Origin: Pictodentalium vernedei
Lineage: Eukaryota > Mollusca > Scaphopoda > Dentaliida > Dentaliidae
NCBI GenBank assembly: GCA_031216915.1
Contig: CM062292.1
Coordinates: 3,778,457 to 3,842,456 of the forward strand
Reading direction: 5' to 3'
Length of the DNA stretch: 64,000 bases
Shown in pieces: positions 22,335 to 36,405 of this stretch. A program made the translations under genes and the position numbers. The notes below the pieces were generated by a model that was given only the letters and a program-made list of their open reading frames with translations, was not told where the DNA came from and searched no databases. Each line of letters begins with the position of its first letter. Positions within the stretch are counted from its first letter, which is position 1.

Positions 22335-22738
22335 GGCCTAAAAAATAAAACATCTGTTTCTCAGGACCTCCCGCATGGTCCTTTTGGTTGCCGCATGCTC
22401 TCTTTTTATAACCAATTTAAACTTAAAAAAAAATAATAATTAAATGGTTTATGTCTGATATTTTACCCAAGTTAAAAAAAATTGATGAATTTGTCCCTTG
22501 AGTGCAAGAAGGCTTTGCAATGCTTTAGCATTGCAAAGCCTTCTTGCACTCAAGGGATGAAATACACCACCACCCATGCTATTCTGTAGATTATGAGGCC
22601 AAAAACTTGAACCAAGTACATGAACTTTTGATGGCAAAGAAGTAATTTCTGAAATAAAAAATAAAATAAAAAACCGCTCACCCGCATGTAATTTTACAAA
22701 TAATGGCCTGAGAAACAGAAGATCTACTTTGTGTGGCC
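22335..22738. mobile_element. palindromic MITE, family F copy 1
   Basis: Bounded by GGCC: a GGCCTAAAAAATAAAAC end and an inverted GGCCTGAGAAACAGAAG region. The centre is a long perfect hairpin, CCCTTGAGTGCAAGAAGGCT then TTGCAATGC with its exact inverse (about 22495-22557). The second copy, at 58351-58742, is in the opposite orientation. Short reverse frames over the hairpin are artefacts. Confidence 0.82.
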
Positions 22739-23497
22739 TAATCGATGTTGTGTCTTTATATTGTCACATGTTCTCCCCTATGGACTTGACCACTGGAAAA
22801 TAAACACGAGATGGTGAGAAAACATTTTGTTGGATAAACTAAGAGAATATCGTTCATATGTGACGGGTTTGGTTCAGGTGAGTCGATGTGTCGTGAAAAT
22901 ATCTCATAAAGTTGTATGATCGTAGTTCAAATTTACCTCGCACAATTTTAGGGATGGTCATTTTCCGTTTTATTCAGAAATCGGTGTTTATAACGCCCTG
23001 TTGTCACATTTTAGAAAGTATTCAGCTTGGTGTAAATTTCGATTCCCAATTCATCAGTGTTATTTTTCATAGTTCACCATTTTGGCAGTTCGGCCAAACG
23101 TTTTCCACAATCCGGTCTCCGATTGGTCCGATCTTAAATGATAAGGCCAGTGGACGCCTGGTTTGTGAAAAGCGTGTGGCACTTCAGCGCCCCAGTCCGT
23201 GCAAGTTGTTATTGGCTAGCGGTGGTTTTAAAAGCTGTGTCACTACGTAGTCTTTTCACTAAGGTCGTGAACTAAGAACTTCCAAGTTCGATCTACTTCC
23301 TAAATACTTTTAGTTCCACTCTTTGTGGTATTTGGTGGTGGGAGGGTTAAGCAATATATTTTTTTTCTTTTTTTGGTATTTTTGTTATTAAAGCAAATTG
23401 TTGGGACAAAGTAGGAAATAGGTCCGGCCTGAGTCATAAATTCGTTTTCCATCTCTTACGTCCTAGTTATCATCCTACAACATTCCACGTTATCGTG
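22739..23497. other. no gene recognised
   Basis: A 112-aa forward frame (22912-23250) has no recognisable motif and no supporting context. I leave it uncalled. Confidence 0.45.
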
Positions 23498-23680
23498 TAA
23501 TAAATATTGTCCATCCCTTGTCGGTTTAGGAGATCCGTCCGCCCGTCGTTCGTCCGTTCGGCGGCCATACACTTAAAAGCATCAAACTTCATCATGTATT
23601 AAAGATTGTCCGTCCTTTGTCAGTCTAGGACATCCGTCCGTCCGTCGTTCACCCTTTCGTCGGCCATTCGTCTGTCCCTC
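23498..23680. repeat. two diverged copies of a ~106-bp repeat
   Basis: TTGTCCATCCCTTGTCGGTT and TTGTCCGTCCTTTGTCAGTC begin matching blocks that continue through ATCCGTCCG and CGTCGTTC to CGGCCAT, about 106 bp apart. Confidence 0.7.
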
Positions 23681-23778
23681 AGTCAGTAAATCAGTAGATT
23701 ATAGTTTTTTTTAGCTTTCAGCCAGAACCTAAGAATAAAATAGACTATATATTGACTTCATTTTACTGCAGTGCATGA

Positions 23779-23807
23779 TTTATTCTGTTGCTACACAACA
23801 GAATAAA
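23779..23807. repeat. perfect 12-bp-arm hairpin
   Basis: TTTATTCTGTTG and CAACAGAATAAA flank a 5-base loop. No gene lies upstream that it could terminate. Confidence 0.75.
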
Positions 23808-24620
23808 CCACGGACTGAGTCCTGGAAATAAATAAGGTTGATTGACTTTTCACTGTAGGTACATTGACGTACTGAAACCAAAACGTCATTCTTCTCCGTT
23901 CAGAACCCCCCTCCCCCCCCCCCCCCTTGAATGGTGATAACATTACTGTCACCACCGGCGTGTCAATCCTATTCATGTGCTGCCATATCTTTCGTTTGTT
24001 TGCATTGTGTTCTCCAAGCCATACTTCGAGAACCTACGGGCTTGTGCGGGATAACCAGCGGTAAAAGGGGTGTAGAAGTGGGCCAGTGGATGGTGGAATA
24101 GTCTACACTGTACCGCCCAGTTACACATAGTTGACATTACTGTTCCCTCCCAGTGAGGCAGTTTGATTATTACTTATCAATTACTAGAAAACAAACCATC
24201 ACTCTCCAGCTCAATACAAGCTACACACTAGGAGCATGATAAACCTATTGTGGGACCTACATATTAATATTCCATTACCGGTCCCTGATTAACCAATACT
24301 GTCGTGGGCGAAACCTCGTCGGACGTCTTTCATGAACTGACTTCTGCATGTTTGATCTCGGCATTTATCCTGTCGGGCCCATAAAATAATTTTCATACTA
24401 ATTTTATTCATTCGTTACACAAGTATTAGCTATGTCTCAAAGGTGTATAATTGCCTTGACCGAGGGTCATAGCGCCAACGCCAAAAAAGCCACATGCCAC
24501 TCATGTGTTTGTTCTTCCATTCTACATTTTTCGGACCATAATTAATATTTTCAAAGGACCAATCTTGGTCAAACTTCACACAATGGTAGATCGGCACGTT
24601 TGGCTCATATTTGAAAGGGC
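23808..24620. other. spacer with poly-C tract
   Basis: Contains interrupted C runs at about 23906-23926 and otherwise no recognised feature before the 38-bp array. Confidence 0.5.
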
Positions 24621-27600
24621 AAGCAGACTAGATGAAACACCTCCAAAAACTCTGTCATTAGAAGACTAGATGAAACACCTCCAAAAACTCCTTCATTGGC
24701 AGACTAGATGAAACACCAAAAACTCTGTCATTGGCAAATTAGATGAAACACCTCCAACAACTTCTTCATTGGCAGACTAGATGAAACAAATCAAAAAAAA
24801 AATCCTTCATTAGCAGGCTAGATGAAACACCTCCAAAACTCTGTCATTAGCAGACTAGATGAAACACCTCCAAAAACTCATTCATTGGCAGACTAGATGA
24901 AATACCGCCAAAAACTCCTTCATTTGCAGACTAGATGAAACACATCCAAAAAAAATATTTCATTAGCAGGCTAGATGAAACACCTCCAAACCTCTGTCAT
25001 TAGCAGACTAGATGAAACACCCCCGAAAACTCCTTCATTGGCAGACTAGATGAAACACCAAAAACGCCTTCATTAGCAGACTAGATGAAAACCGTCCAAA
25101 AACTACTTCATTAGCAGACTAGATGAAACACCTCCAAAAACTCCTTCATTGGCAGACTAGACGAAACACGTCCAAACACTCCTTCATTAGCAGACTAGAA
25201 TAAACACCTCCAAAAACTCCTTCATTGGCAGACTAGGTGAAACACCTACAAAAACTCCTTCATAGGCAGACTAGGTGAAACACCTCCAAAAACTCCTTGA
25301 TTAGCAGACTAGATAATATACCCCCCAAAACTCCTGCCTTAGCAGACTAGATGAAACTCCTCCAAAAACTCCATCATTAGCAGACTAGATGAAATTCCTC
25401 CACAAACTCCTTCATTAGCAGACTAGATGATTCACCTCCAAAAAGACCATTATTAGCAGACTAGAAGAAACTCCTCCAAAAACTCCTTCATTTGCAGACG
25501 AGATGAAACACCTCCAAAAACTCCTTCATTAGCAGACTACATGAAACACCTCCTAAAACTCCTTCATTAGCAGACTAGATGAAACACCTCCAAAAACTCC
25601 TTCATTAGCAGACGAGATGAAACTCTTCCAAAAACTCATTCATTAGCAGACTAGATGAAACTCCTCCAAAAACTCCTTCATTAGCATATTAGATGAAAAA
25701 CCTACAAAACTCCTTCATTAGCAGACTAGATGATTCACCTCCAAAAACTCCTTCATTAGCAGACTAGAGGAAACACCTCCAAAAACTCCTTCATTAGCAG
25801 ACTAGAAGAAACACCCCCAAAAACTCCTTCATTAGCAGACTAGATAATATACCACCAAAAACTCCTGCCTTAGCAGACTAGATGAAACTCCTCCAAAAAC
25901 TTCTTCATTAGCAGACTAGATGAAACACCTCCAAAAACTCCTTCATTAGCAGACTACACGAAACACCTCCAAAAACTCCTTCATTAGCAGACTAGATGAA
26001 ACACCTCCAAAAACTCCATCATTAGCAGACTAGATAATATACCCCCAAAAACTCCTGCCTTTGCAGACTAGATGAATCTCCTCCAAAAACTTCTTCATTA
26101 GCAGACTAGATGAAACACCTCCAAAAACTCCTTTATTAGCAGACTACACGAAACACCTCCAAAAACTCCTTCATTCACAGACTTGATGAAACACCTCCAA
26201 AAACTCCTTCATTAGCAGACTAGATAATATAGCCCCAAAAACCCCAGCCTTAACAGACTAGATGAAACTCCTCCCAAAACTCCTTCATTAGCAGACTAGA
26301 CGAAACTCCTCCAAAAACTCCTTCATTAGCAGACTAGATGAAGCACCTCCAAAAACTCCTTCATTAGCAGACTAGATGATTCACCTCCAAAACCTCATTC
26401 ATTAGCAGACTAGAGGAAACTCCGCCAAAAACTCATTCATTAGCAGACTAGATGAAACGCCACCTAAAATACCTTCATTTGCAGGCTAGATGAAATACCT
26501 CCAAAAACTCCTTCATTAGCAGACTAGATGAAAAACCTCCAAAAACTCCTTCATTAGCAGACTAGATGATTCACCTCCAAAAATTCATTCATTAGAAGAT
26601 TAGATGAAACTCCTCCAAAAACTCCTTCATTAGCAGACTAGATGAGACACCTCCAAAAACTCATTCATTGGCAGACTAGATGAAACACCGCCAAAAACTC
26701 TTTCATTTGCAGACTAGATGAAACACATCCAAAAAAAATATTTCATTAGCAGGCTAGATGAAACACCTCCAAACCTCTGTCATTAGCAGACTAGATGAAA
26801 CTCCCCCAAAAACTCATTAAGTGCCAGACAAGATGAAACATCTCCAAAAACTCCTTCATTGGCAGATTAGATGAAACACCTCCAAAACCTCCTTCATTGG
26901 CAGACTAGACGAAACACCTCCAAAAACTCTGTCATTGGCAGACTAGATGAAAACCGTCCAAAAACTACTTCATTAGCAGACTAGATGAAACACCTCCAAA
27001 AACTCCTTCATTGGCACACTAGACGAAACACGTCCAAAAACTCCTTCATTAGCAGACTAGATGAAACACCGCCAAAAACTACTTCATTGGCAGACTAGGT
27101 GAAACACCTACACAAACTCCTTCATAGGCAGACTAGGTGAAACACCTCCAAAAACTCCTTGATTAGCAGACTAGATAATATACCCCCCCCCCCCCCAAAA
27201 AAAAAAACTCCTGCCTTAGCTCACTAGATGAAACTCCTCCAAAAACTCCATCATTAGCAGACTAGGTGGAACTCCTCCACAAACTCCTTCATTAGCAGAC
27301 TAGATGATTCGCCTCCAAAAACACCATTATTAGCAGACTAGATGAAACTCCTCCAAAAACTCCTTCATTAGCAGACGAGATGAAACACCTCCAAAAACTC
27401 CATCATTAGCAGACTACATGAAACACCTCCCAAAACTCCTTCATTAGCAGACTAGATGAAACACCTCCAAAAACTCCTTCATTAGCAGACTAGATGAAAC
27501 TCTTTCAAAAATTCATTCATTAGCAGACCAGATGAAACTCCTCCAAAAACTCCTTCATTAGCAGACAAGATGAAACACCTCCAAACCTCCTTCATTAGCA

Positions 27601-30600
27601 GACTAGATGATTCACCTCCAAAAACTCCTTCATTAGCAGACTAGATGAAATTCCTCCAAAAACTCCTTCATTAGCAAACTAGATGAAACACCTCCAAAAA
27701 CTCCTTCATTAGCAGACTAGATGATATACCCCCAAAAACTCCTGCCTTAGCAGACTAGATGAAACTCCTCCAAAAACTCCTTCATTAGCAGACTAGATGA
27801 AACTTCCCCAAAAACTCCTTCATTAGCAGACTAGATGAAACCCCCCCCAAAAACTCCTTCATCAGCAGACTAGATGATTCACCTCCAAAAACTCTTTCAT
27901 TAGCAGACTAGATGAAACTCCTCCAAAAACTCCTTCATTAGCAGACTAGATGAAACGCCACCTAAAACACCTTCATTAGAAGACTAGATGAAACACCTCC
28001 AAAAACTCCTTCATTAGCAGACTAGATGATTCACCTCCAAAAACTCATTCATTAGCAGACTAGATGAATCTCCTACAAAAACTCCTTCATTAGCAGACTG
28101 GATGAAACACCTCCAAAAACTCCTTCATTAGCAGACTAGATGATTCACCTCCAAAAACTCCTTCATTAGCAGACTAGATGAAACACCTCCAAAAACTCCT
28201 TCATTAGCAGACTAGATGAAACACCTCCAAAAACTCCTTCATTAGCCTACTACATGAAACACCTCCAAAAACTCCTTCATTAGCAGACTAGATAATATAC
28301 CACCAAAAACACCTGCCTTAGCAGACTAGATGAAACTCTTCCAAAAACTCCTTCATTAGCAGACTAGAGGAAACACCTCCAAAAACTCCTTCATTAGCAG
28401 ACTAGATAATATACCCCCAAAAACTCCTTCCTTAGCAGACTAGATGAAACACCTCCAAAAACTCATTCATTGGCAGACTAGATGAAACACCGCCAAAAAC
28501 TCCTTCATTTGCAGACTAGATAATATACCCCCAAAAACTCCTGCCTTTGCAGACTAGATGAATCTCCTCCAAAAACTCCTTCATTCACAGACTTGATGAA
28601 ACACCTCCAAAAACTCCTGCCTTAGCAGACTAGATGAAACTCCTCCAAAAACTCCTTCATTAGCAGACTAGATGAAACTTCCCCAAAAACTCCTTCATTA
28701 GCAGACTAGATGAAACCCCCCCCAAAAACTCCTTCATCAGCAGACTAGATGATTCACCTCCAAAAACTCTTTCATTAGCAGACTAGATGAAACTCCTCCA
28801 AAAACTCCTTCATTAGCAGACTAGATGAAACGCCACCTAAAACACCTTCATTAGAAGACTAGATGAAACACCTCCAAAAACTCCTTCATTAGCAGACTAG
28901 ATGATTCACCTCCAAAAACTCATTCATTAGCAGACTAGATGAATCTCCTACAAAAACTCCTTCATTAGCAGACTGGATGAAACACCTCCAAAAACTCCTT
29001 CATTAGCAGACTAGATGATTCACCTCCAAAAACTCCTTCATTAGCAGACTAGATGAAACACCTCCAAAAACTCCTTCATTAGCAGACTAGATGAAACACC
29101 TCCAAAAACTCCTTCATTAGCCTACTACATGAAACACCTCCAAAAACTCCTTCATTAGCAGACTAGATAATATACCACCAAAAACACCTGCCTTAGCAGA
29201 CTAGATGAAACTCTTCCAAAAACTCCTTCATTAGCAGACTAGAGGAAACACCTCCAAAAACTCCTTCATTAGCAGACTAGATAATATACCCCCAAAAACT
29301 CCTTCCTTAGCAGACTAGATGAAACACCTCCAAAAACTCATTCATTGGCAGACTAGATGAAACACCGCCAAAAACTCCTTCATTTGCAGACTAGATAATA
29401 TACCCCCAAAAACTCCTGCCTTTGCAGACTAGATGAATCTCCTCCAAAAACTCCTTCATTCACAGACTTGATGAAACACCTCCAAAAACTCCTTCATTAG
29501 CAGACTAGACAATATAGCCCCAAAAACCCCAGCCTTAACAGACTAGATGAAACTCCTCCCAAAACTCCTTCATTAGCAGACTAGACGAAACTCCTCCAAA
29601 AACTCCTTCATTAGCAGACTAGATGAAGCACCTCCAAAAACTCCTTCATTAGCAGACTAGATGATTCACCTCCAAAACCTCATTCATTAGCAGACTAGAT
29701 GAAACTCCGCCAAAAACTCATTCATTAGCAGACTAGATGAAACGCCACCTAAAATACCTTCATTTGCAGACTAGATGAAATACCTCCAAAAACTCCTTCA
29801 TTAGCAGACTAGATGAAAAACCTCCAAAAACTCCTTCATTAGCAGACTAGATGATTCACCTCCAAAAATTCATTCATTAGAAGATTAGATGAAACTCCTC
29901 CAAAAACTCCTTCATTAGCAGACTAGATGAGACACCTCCAAAAACTCATTCATTGGCAGACTAGATGAAACACCGCCAAAAACTCTTTCATTTGCAGACT
30001 AGATGAAACACATCCAAAAAAAATATTTCATTAGCAGGCTAGATGAAACACCTCCAAACCTCTGTCATTAGCAGACTAGATGAAACTCCCCCAAAAACTC
30101 ATTATGTGCCAGACAAGATGAAACATCTCCAAAAACTCCTTCATTGGCAGATTAGATGAAACACCTCCAAAACCTCTTTCATTGGCAGACTAGACGAAAC
30201 ACCTCCAAAAACTCTGTCATTGGCAGACTAGATGAAAACCGTCCAAAAACTACTTCATTAGCAGACTAGATGAAACACCTCCAAAAACTCCTTCATTGGC
30301 ACACTAGACGAAACACGTCCAAAAACTCCTTCATTAGCAGACTAGATGAAACACCGCCAAAAACTACTTCATTGGCAGACTAGGTGAAACACCTACACAA
30401 ACTCTTTCATAGGCAGACTAGGTGAAACACCTCCAAAAACTCCTTGATTAGCAGACTAGATAATATGCCCCCCCCCCCAAAAAAAAAAACTCCTGCCTTA
30501 GCTGACTAGATGAAACTCCTCCAAAAACTCCATCATTAGCAGACTAGGTGGAACTCCTCCACAAACTCCTTCATTAGCAGACTAGATGATTCGCCTCCAA

Positions 30601-33600
30601 AAACACCATTAATAGCAGACTAGACGAAACTCCTCCAAAAACTCCTTCATTAGCAGACGAGATGAAACACCTCCAAAAACTCCTTCATTAGCAGACTACA
30701 TGAAACACCTCCCAAAACTCCTTCATTAGCAGACTAGATGAAACACCTCCAAAAACTCCTTCATTAGCAGACTAGATGAAACTCTTCCAAAAAGTCATTC
30801 ATTAGCAGACCAGATGAAACTCCTCCAAAAACTCCTTCATTAGCAGACTAGATGAAACACCTCCAAACCTCCTTCATTAGCAGACTAGATGATTCACCTC
30901 CAAAAACTCCTTCATTAGCAGACTAGATGAAACTCCTCCAAAAACTCCTTCATTAGCAGACTAGATGAAACACCTCCAAAAACTCCTTCATTAGCAGACT
31001 AGATGATATACCCCCAAAAACTCCTGCCTTAGCAGACTAGATGAAACTCCTCCAACAACTCCTTCATTAGCAGACTAGATGAAACTTCCCCAAAAACTCC
31101 TTCATTAGCAGACTAGATGAAACACCCCCAAAAACTCCTTCATCAGCAGACTAGATGATTCACCTCCAAAAACTCATTCATTAGCAGACTAGATGAAACT
31201 CCTCCAAAAACTCCTTCATTAGCAGACTAGATGAAACGCCACCTAAAACACCTTCATTAGCAGACTAGATGAAACACCTCCAAAAACTCCTTCATTAGCA
31301 GACTAGATGATTTACCTCCAAAAACTCATTCATTAGCAGACTAGATGAATCTCCTACAAAAACTCCTTCATTAGCAGACTGCATGAAACACCTCCAAAAA
31401 CTCCTTCATTAGCAGACTAGATGATTCACCTCCAAAAACTCCTTCACTAGCAGACTAGATGAAACACCTCCAAAAACTCCTTCATTAGCAGACTAGATGA
31501 AACACCTCCAAAAACTCCTTCATTAGCCTACTACATGAAACACCTCCAAAAACTCCTTCATTAGCAGACTAGATAATATACCACCAAGAACTCCTGCCTT
31601 AGCAGACTAGATGAAACTCCTCCAAAAACTTCTTCATTAGCAGACTAGAGGAAACACCTCCAAAAACTCCTTCATTAGCAGAGTAGATAATATACCCCCC
31701 AAAACTCCTTCCTTAGCAGACTAGATGAAACACCTCCAAAAACTCATTCATTGGCAGACTAGATGAAACACCGCCAAAAACTCCTTCATTTGCAGACTAG
31801 ATGAAACACATCCAAAAAAATCTTTCATTAGCAGGATAGATGAAACACCTCCAAAACTCATTCAATGTCAGACAAGATGAAACACCTCCAAAAACTCCTT
31901 CATACGCAGATTAGATGAAACACCTCCAGAAACTCCTTCATTGGCAGACTAGATGAAACACCAAAAACTCCTTCATTAACAGACGGGATGAAACACATCC
32001 AAAACCTCCTTCATTGGCAGACTAGATGAAACACCTCCAAAAACTCTGTCATTGGCAGACTAGATGAAACACCTCCAAAAACTCCTTCATTAGCAGACTA
32101 GATGAAACTCCTCCAAAAACTCCTTCATTAGCAGACTAGATGAAACTCCTCCAAAAACTCCTTCATTCGCTGAGTAGATGAAACACCTCCAAAAACTCCT
32201 TCATTAGCAGACTAGATGATGCACCTCCAAACACTTATTCATTAGCAGACTAGACGAAACTCCTCCAAAAAATCCTTCACTAGCAGACTAGATGAAACAC
32301 CTCCCAAAACTCCTTCATTTGCAGCCTAGATGAAACACCTCCAAAAACTCCTTCATTAGCAGACTAGATAATATACCCCCAAAAACTCCTGCCTTCGCTG
32401 ACTAGATGAAACTCCTCCAAAAACTCCTTCATTAGCAGACTAGATGAAACACCTCCAAAAACTCCTTCATTAGCAGATTAGATGAAACGCCAAAAACTCC
32501 CTCATTAGCACATTAGATGAAACACCTCCAAAAATTCCTTCATCGGCATGCTAGATGAAACACCAAAAACTCCTTCATTAGCAGGCTAGATGAAACACCT
32601 CCAAAAACTCTGTCATTAGCAGACTAGATGAAACACCTCCAAGAACTCATTCATAGGCAGACTAGATGAAACACCGCCAAAAACTCCTCCATTAGCAGAC
32701 TAGATGAAACACCTCCAAAAACTCCTTCATTGGCAGACTAGATGAAACACCTCCAAAAACTCCTTCATTAGCAGACTAGATGAAAGTCCTCCAAAAACTC
32801 CTTCATTAGTAGACTAAATGAAACTCCTCCAAAAACTCCTTCATTAGCAGACTAGATGATTCACCTCCAAGAACTCATTCATTAGCAGACTAGATGAAAC
32901 TCCTCTCAAAAATCCTTCATTAGCAGACTAGATGAGACACCTCCAAAAATCCTTCATTTGCAGACTATATGAAACACCTCCAAAAACTCCTTCATTTGCA
33001 GACTAGATAATATACCCCCAAAAACTCCTGCCTTAGCTGACTAGATGAAACTCATCCAAAAACTCCTTCATTAGCAGACTAGATGAAACACCTCCAAAAA
33101 CTCCTTCATTAGCAGACTAGATGAAACGCCAAAAACTCCCTCATTAGCACACTAGATGAAACACCTCCAAAAATTCCTTCATCGGCATGCTAGATGAAAC
33201 ACCAAAAACTCTTTCATTAGCAGGCTAGATGAAACACCTCCAAAAACTCCTTCATCGGCATGCTAGATGGTACACCTCCAAAAACTCCTTCAATGGCAGT
33301 CTAGATGAAATACCTCGAAAAACTCCTTCATTTGCAGACTGGATGAAGACCTCCAAAAACTCATTCATTGGCAGACTAGATGAAACACCAAAAACTCCTT
33401 CATTAGCAGGCTAGATGAAACACCTTCAAAAACTCTCTCATCGGCAGGCTAGATGGTACACTTCCAAAAACTCCTTCATTGGCAGACTAGATGAAACACC
33501 TCCAGAAACTCCTTCATTAGCAGACTGGATGAACACCTCTAAAAACTCATTCATTGGCAGACTAGATGAAACACCAAAAACTCCTTCATTAGCAGGCTAG

Positions 33601-33984
33601 ATGAAACACCTTCAAAAACTCTCTCATCGGCAGGCTAGATGAAACACCAACCTTCATTAGCAGGCTAGATAATACACCTCCAAGAACTCCTGCACTAGCA
33701 CACTAGATGAAACACCTCCCAAAACTCCTTTATTAGCAGATTAGATGAAACACCAAAAAAAAACTCCTTCATTAGCAGGCTAGATGAAACATCTCCAAAA
33801 CCCCTTTCATTAGCAGACTAGATGAAACGCCACCTAAAACTCCTTCATTAGCAGACTAGATGAAACACCTCCAAGAACTCCTTCATTAGAAGACGAGATG
33901 AAACACCTCCAAAAATTCCTTCATTAGCAGACTGGGCTCCTTCATTAACGGACTAGACTTTTTCATTAGCGGGCTAGATGAAGC
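24621..33984. repeat. 38-bp satellite array, ~9.4 kb, about 240 units
   Basis: Unit: TTAGCAGACTAGATGAAACA, then CCTCCAAAAACTCCTTCA. Shorter variants lack CCTCC-type bases. Recurring variants (AGATAATATACCCCC; GATGATTCACC; poly-C units) give long-range order. A GATGAGACACC unit recurs 3285 bp apart (26641 and 29926). A poly-C unit recurs 875 bp apart (27841 and 28716). So blocks of about 86 and 23 units have been duplicated. The unit carries an imperfect dyad TTCATTAG/CTAGATGAA. Frames over it (for example 33229-33600) are satellite translation. Confidence 0.96.
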
Positions 33985-35532
33985 AAAATCCCCTCTGTAT
34001 CGTACAGACTAGTGCTTGTAAGATATATGTTCTTTATCTATCTAACAAAAAAAATAGAATATTCCGAGTTTTGCAGAGAAACCTGAAGCTGCTTTTCGAC
34101 ATATTGCCACCGGCATTATCGAAAATGCGACTAGATTGTTTCTTTCATCTTGAACAGCACTTTGCGAGGCCAACTACCAATTGGAAAGCAATGTTAAATA
34201 CACAATTCGCATTGCCTCCGTTTAACACTTCCCATCCTCGTTTCTGAGCAGGCCAGGCAGTTTACAGTCGGTTTACATCCGATCCATTCGCCGGTCAGTA
34301 CAACAATCATTTGGATCATCCCAGGATCACACGAATGGTCAAAGATCTTACGTCATGGAGATAGACAAGCCAGTTCAAAAGAAAACCTTCTTGTTGTTTT
34401 AACGTTCAATGATCATTTGCGGTACAACTGATTTTATGACTTTTGTTACGATAGGTCTGTTAATGTGTCACCTATAACACGAGCTGGGATTCGCCAAGAT
34501 GAACTTTATTGTTGAGAGGGCGTTGGGATTGGAGAGAGTTAAATTTTAGCGAGCGACGGGTTAAGAACAAAGTGCAAGAAAGAAAAAACATATCCCCGCC
34601 AGGCATTGCACTTACATTTTAATGAAATACATTGGGCCGTTTTAGATTGCGCACGGTGCGTTGCCCGTGTGCGGGGCATCGCGAATGGGTGAACGGAATC
34701 TTCTTAAGAAATAGATATGAAAATGGCACATTTAATGTCCTTTAGAGACGCCGTTGTATTGTTAAAAGAAGAGCTGCTTGCATAGAAGGTATCAATAATC
34801 CTCACTAAGAAACTGATGCAACCGAACTTCATATATTCTAAAGAAACGATGAGTGAGGAAGGAACAATTAGCGAGCGATTAACCCTACCGGTTACAAACT
34901 GAGAAGTAGAAAACAATTCACAAACATTCAACAAAACAATATTATTCGCCCCTCATCAGAACGAGCTAGTCGAATTCTTTTGAGTCACATAATATGGTTC
35001 AGCTGATTTTTTTCGGAAGAGATAAATTAAAAGTAAAAAAGAGAAAAATGATGTCATGTGTTTTCTGTAAAGGGTAAAAAATCCACTCGTGGGAAATAGG
35101 TCAAATTAATACAATGCATGTACGAAAATATGAACAGTACACCATGAATTATAAGCTGTAGTATTCCAAAACTTAAAAACTAATCTAACATCACACTCCC
35201 AGAATTGGTACGTATACAAATTAATACGACAAACTTCAAAGTCCAATAATGCTACTCACTGTCTTTGTGCCCTTGCATGCCGTGGAAAATCATTTGATTC
35301 ACTTACAATTGCTCCACTAAAGTCGCATTTCATATATTTTCCGAACTTTGATTATTGCTGAGAAAAGCTTATTCTAAAAATCGGGTAGTAGTTTTGGAAT
35401 CCCTACTTAACCGGTACCAGTGGAGTGAAAGGTGTGAAGATATTCGTTGATGTTAATCTTCAAATTATTTTCCCGATGCCAGGACGCAACAATAGCATGC
35501 TTCACTTCAAATCGTGGCGAGCTGTGCATTTT
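33985..35532. other. no gene recognised
   Basis: Apparently low-copy sequence after the satellite. The 89-aa (33978-34247, +) and 76-aa (34704-34934, -) frames show no recognisable domain. This is the longest stretch between arrays without a visible repeat. Confidence 0.5.
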
Positions 35533-35740
35533 CAAAATTCAATTCAATTCAATATTTACATATATTTTGCAATAAATGTACCTTAATAACATACAATAAA
35601 TTGGAAAGCAAATGCGAGAGACAAATAGTGATACAAATTAAAACCAGTATGTATTGATTATGTGATACGAAAATTACAAGGAGAGGGCATAGCCAGATTG
35701 GCTGTCCACCTGCCATCTCCTTAGTGATTTTCATTGTTTG
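35533..35740 (-). mobile_element. interspersed repeat with pentanucleotide tail
   Basis: Starts with (CAATT)n and contains GGCATAGCCAGATTGGCTGT. The same arrangement, (GATAT)n then GGCATAGACAGATTGGCTGT, is found at 40645-40855. Read on the reverse strand, the pentanucleotide run would be a 3' tail, as in LINE or SINE 3' ends. Family not identified. Confidence 0.6.
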
Positions 35741-35864
35741 AATTATTTAATTATTTATTTACTTTCTATTTATATTGGTGGTTAGCACCACACCAGCATC
35801 CAAGGCTATATTGTTGCGATGAAAAATGTTAATGATAAAAGATGTCATTTTTCCATGAAGTGAA

Positions 35865-36405
35865 AACGGGTTGATGAAATCTGGAAACAATGATGAGGAA
35901 TAAACATTAGCAGTGAAAATAATAATGTGATGACGGGTCGATGGAATCTGGAAACAATGATGAGGAATAAACATTAGCAGTGGAAATAATAATGTGATGA
36001 GACCAGGTCGATGAAATCTGGAAACAATGATGAAGAATAAACATTAGCAATGGAAATAATAATGTGATGACGGGTCGATGAAATCTGGAAACAGTGATGA
36101 GGAATAAACATTAGCAGTGGAAATAATAATGTGATGAGACCAGGTCGACGAAATCTGGAAACAATGATGAAGAATAAACATTAGCAGTGGAAATAATAAT
36201 GTGATGACGGGTCGATGAAATCTGGAAACAGTGATGAGGAATAAACATTATCAGTGGAAATAATAATGTGATGACAGGTCGATGAAATCTGGAAACAATG
36301 ATGAGGAATAAACATTAGCAGTGGAAATAATAATGTGATGACAGGTCGATGAAATCTGGAAATAATGATGGGGAATAAACATTAGCAATGGAAATAATAA
36401 TGTGA
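35865..36405. repeat. 65-70-bp tandem array, about 8 copies
   Basis: Unit: GTCGATGAAATCTGGAAACA, then ATGATGAGGAATAAACATTA, then GCAGTGGAAATAATAATGTG. Alternating spacers GATGACGGG and GATGAGACCAG give two unit lengths. Confidence 0.92.

Noticed and set aside
33229..33600. Two near-identical 61-aa frames
   Set aside because: They are readings of the 38-bp satellite (three units equal 38 codons) with no other support.
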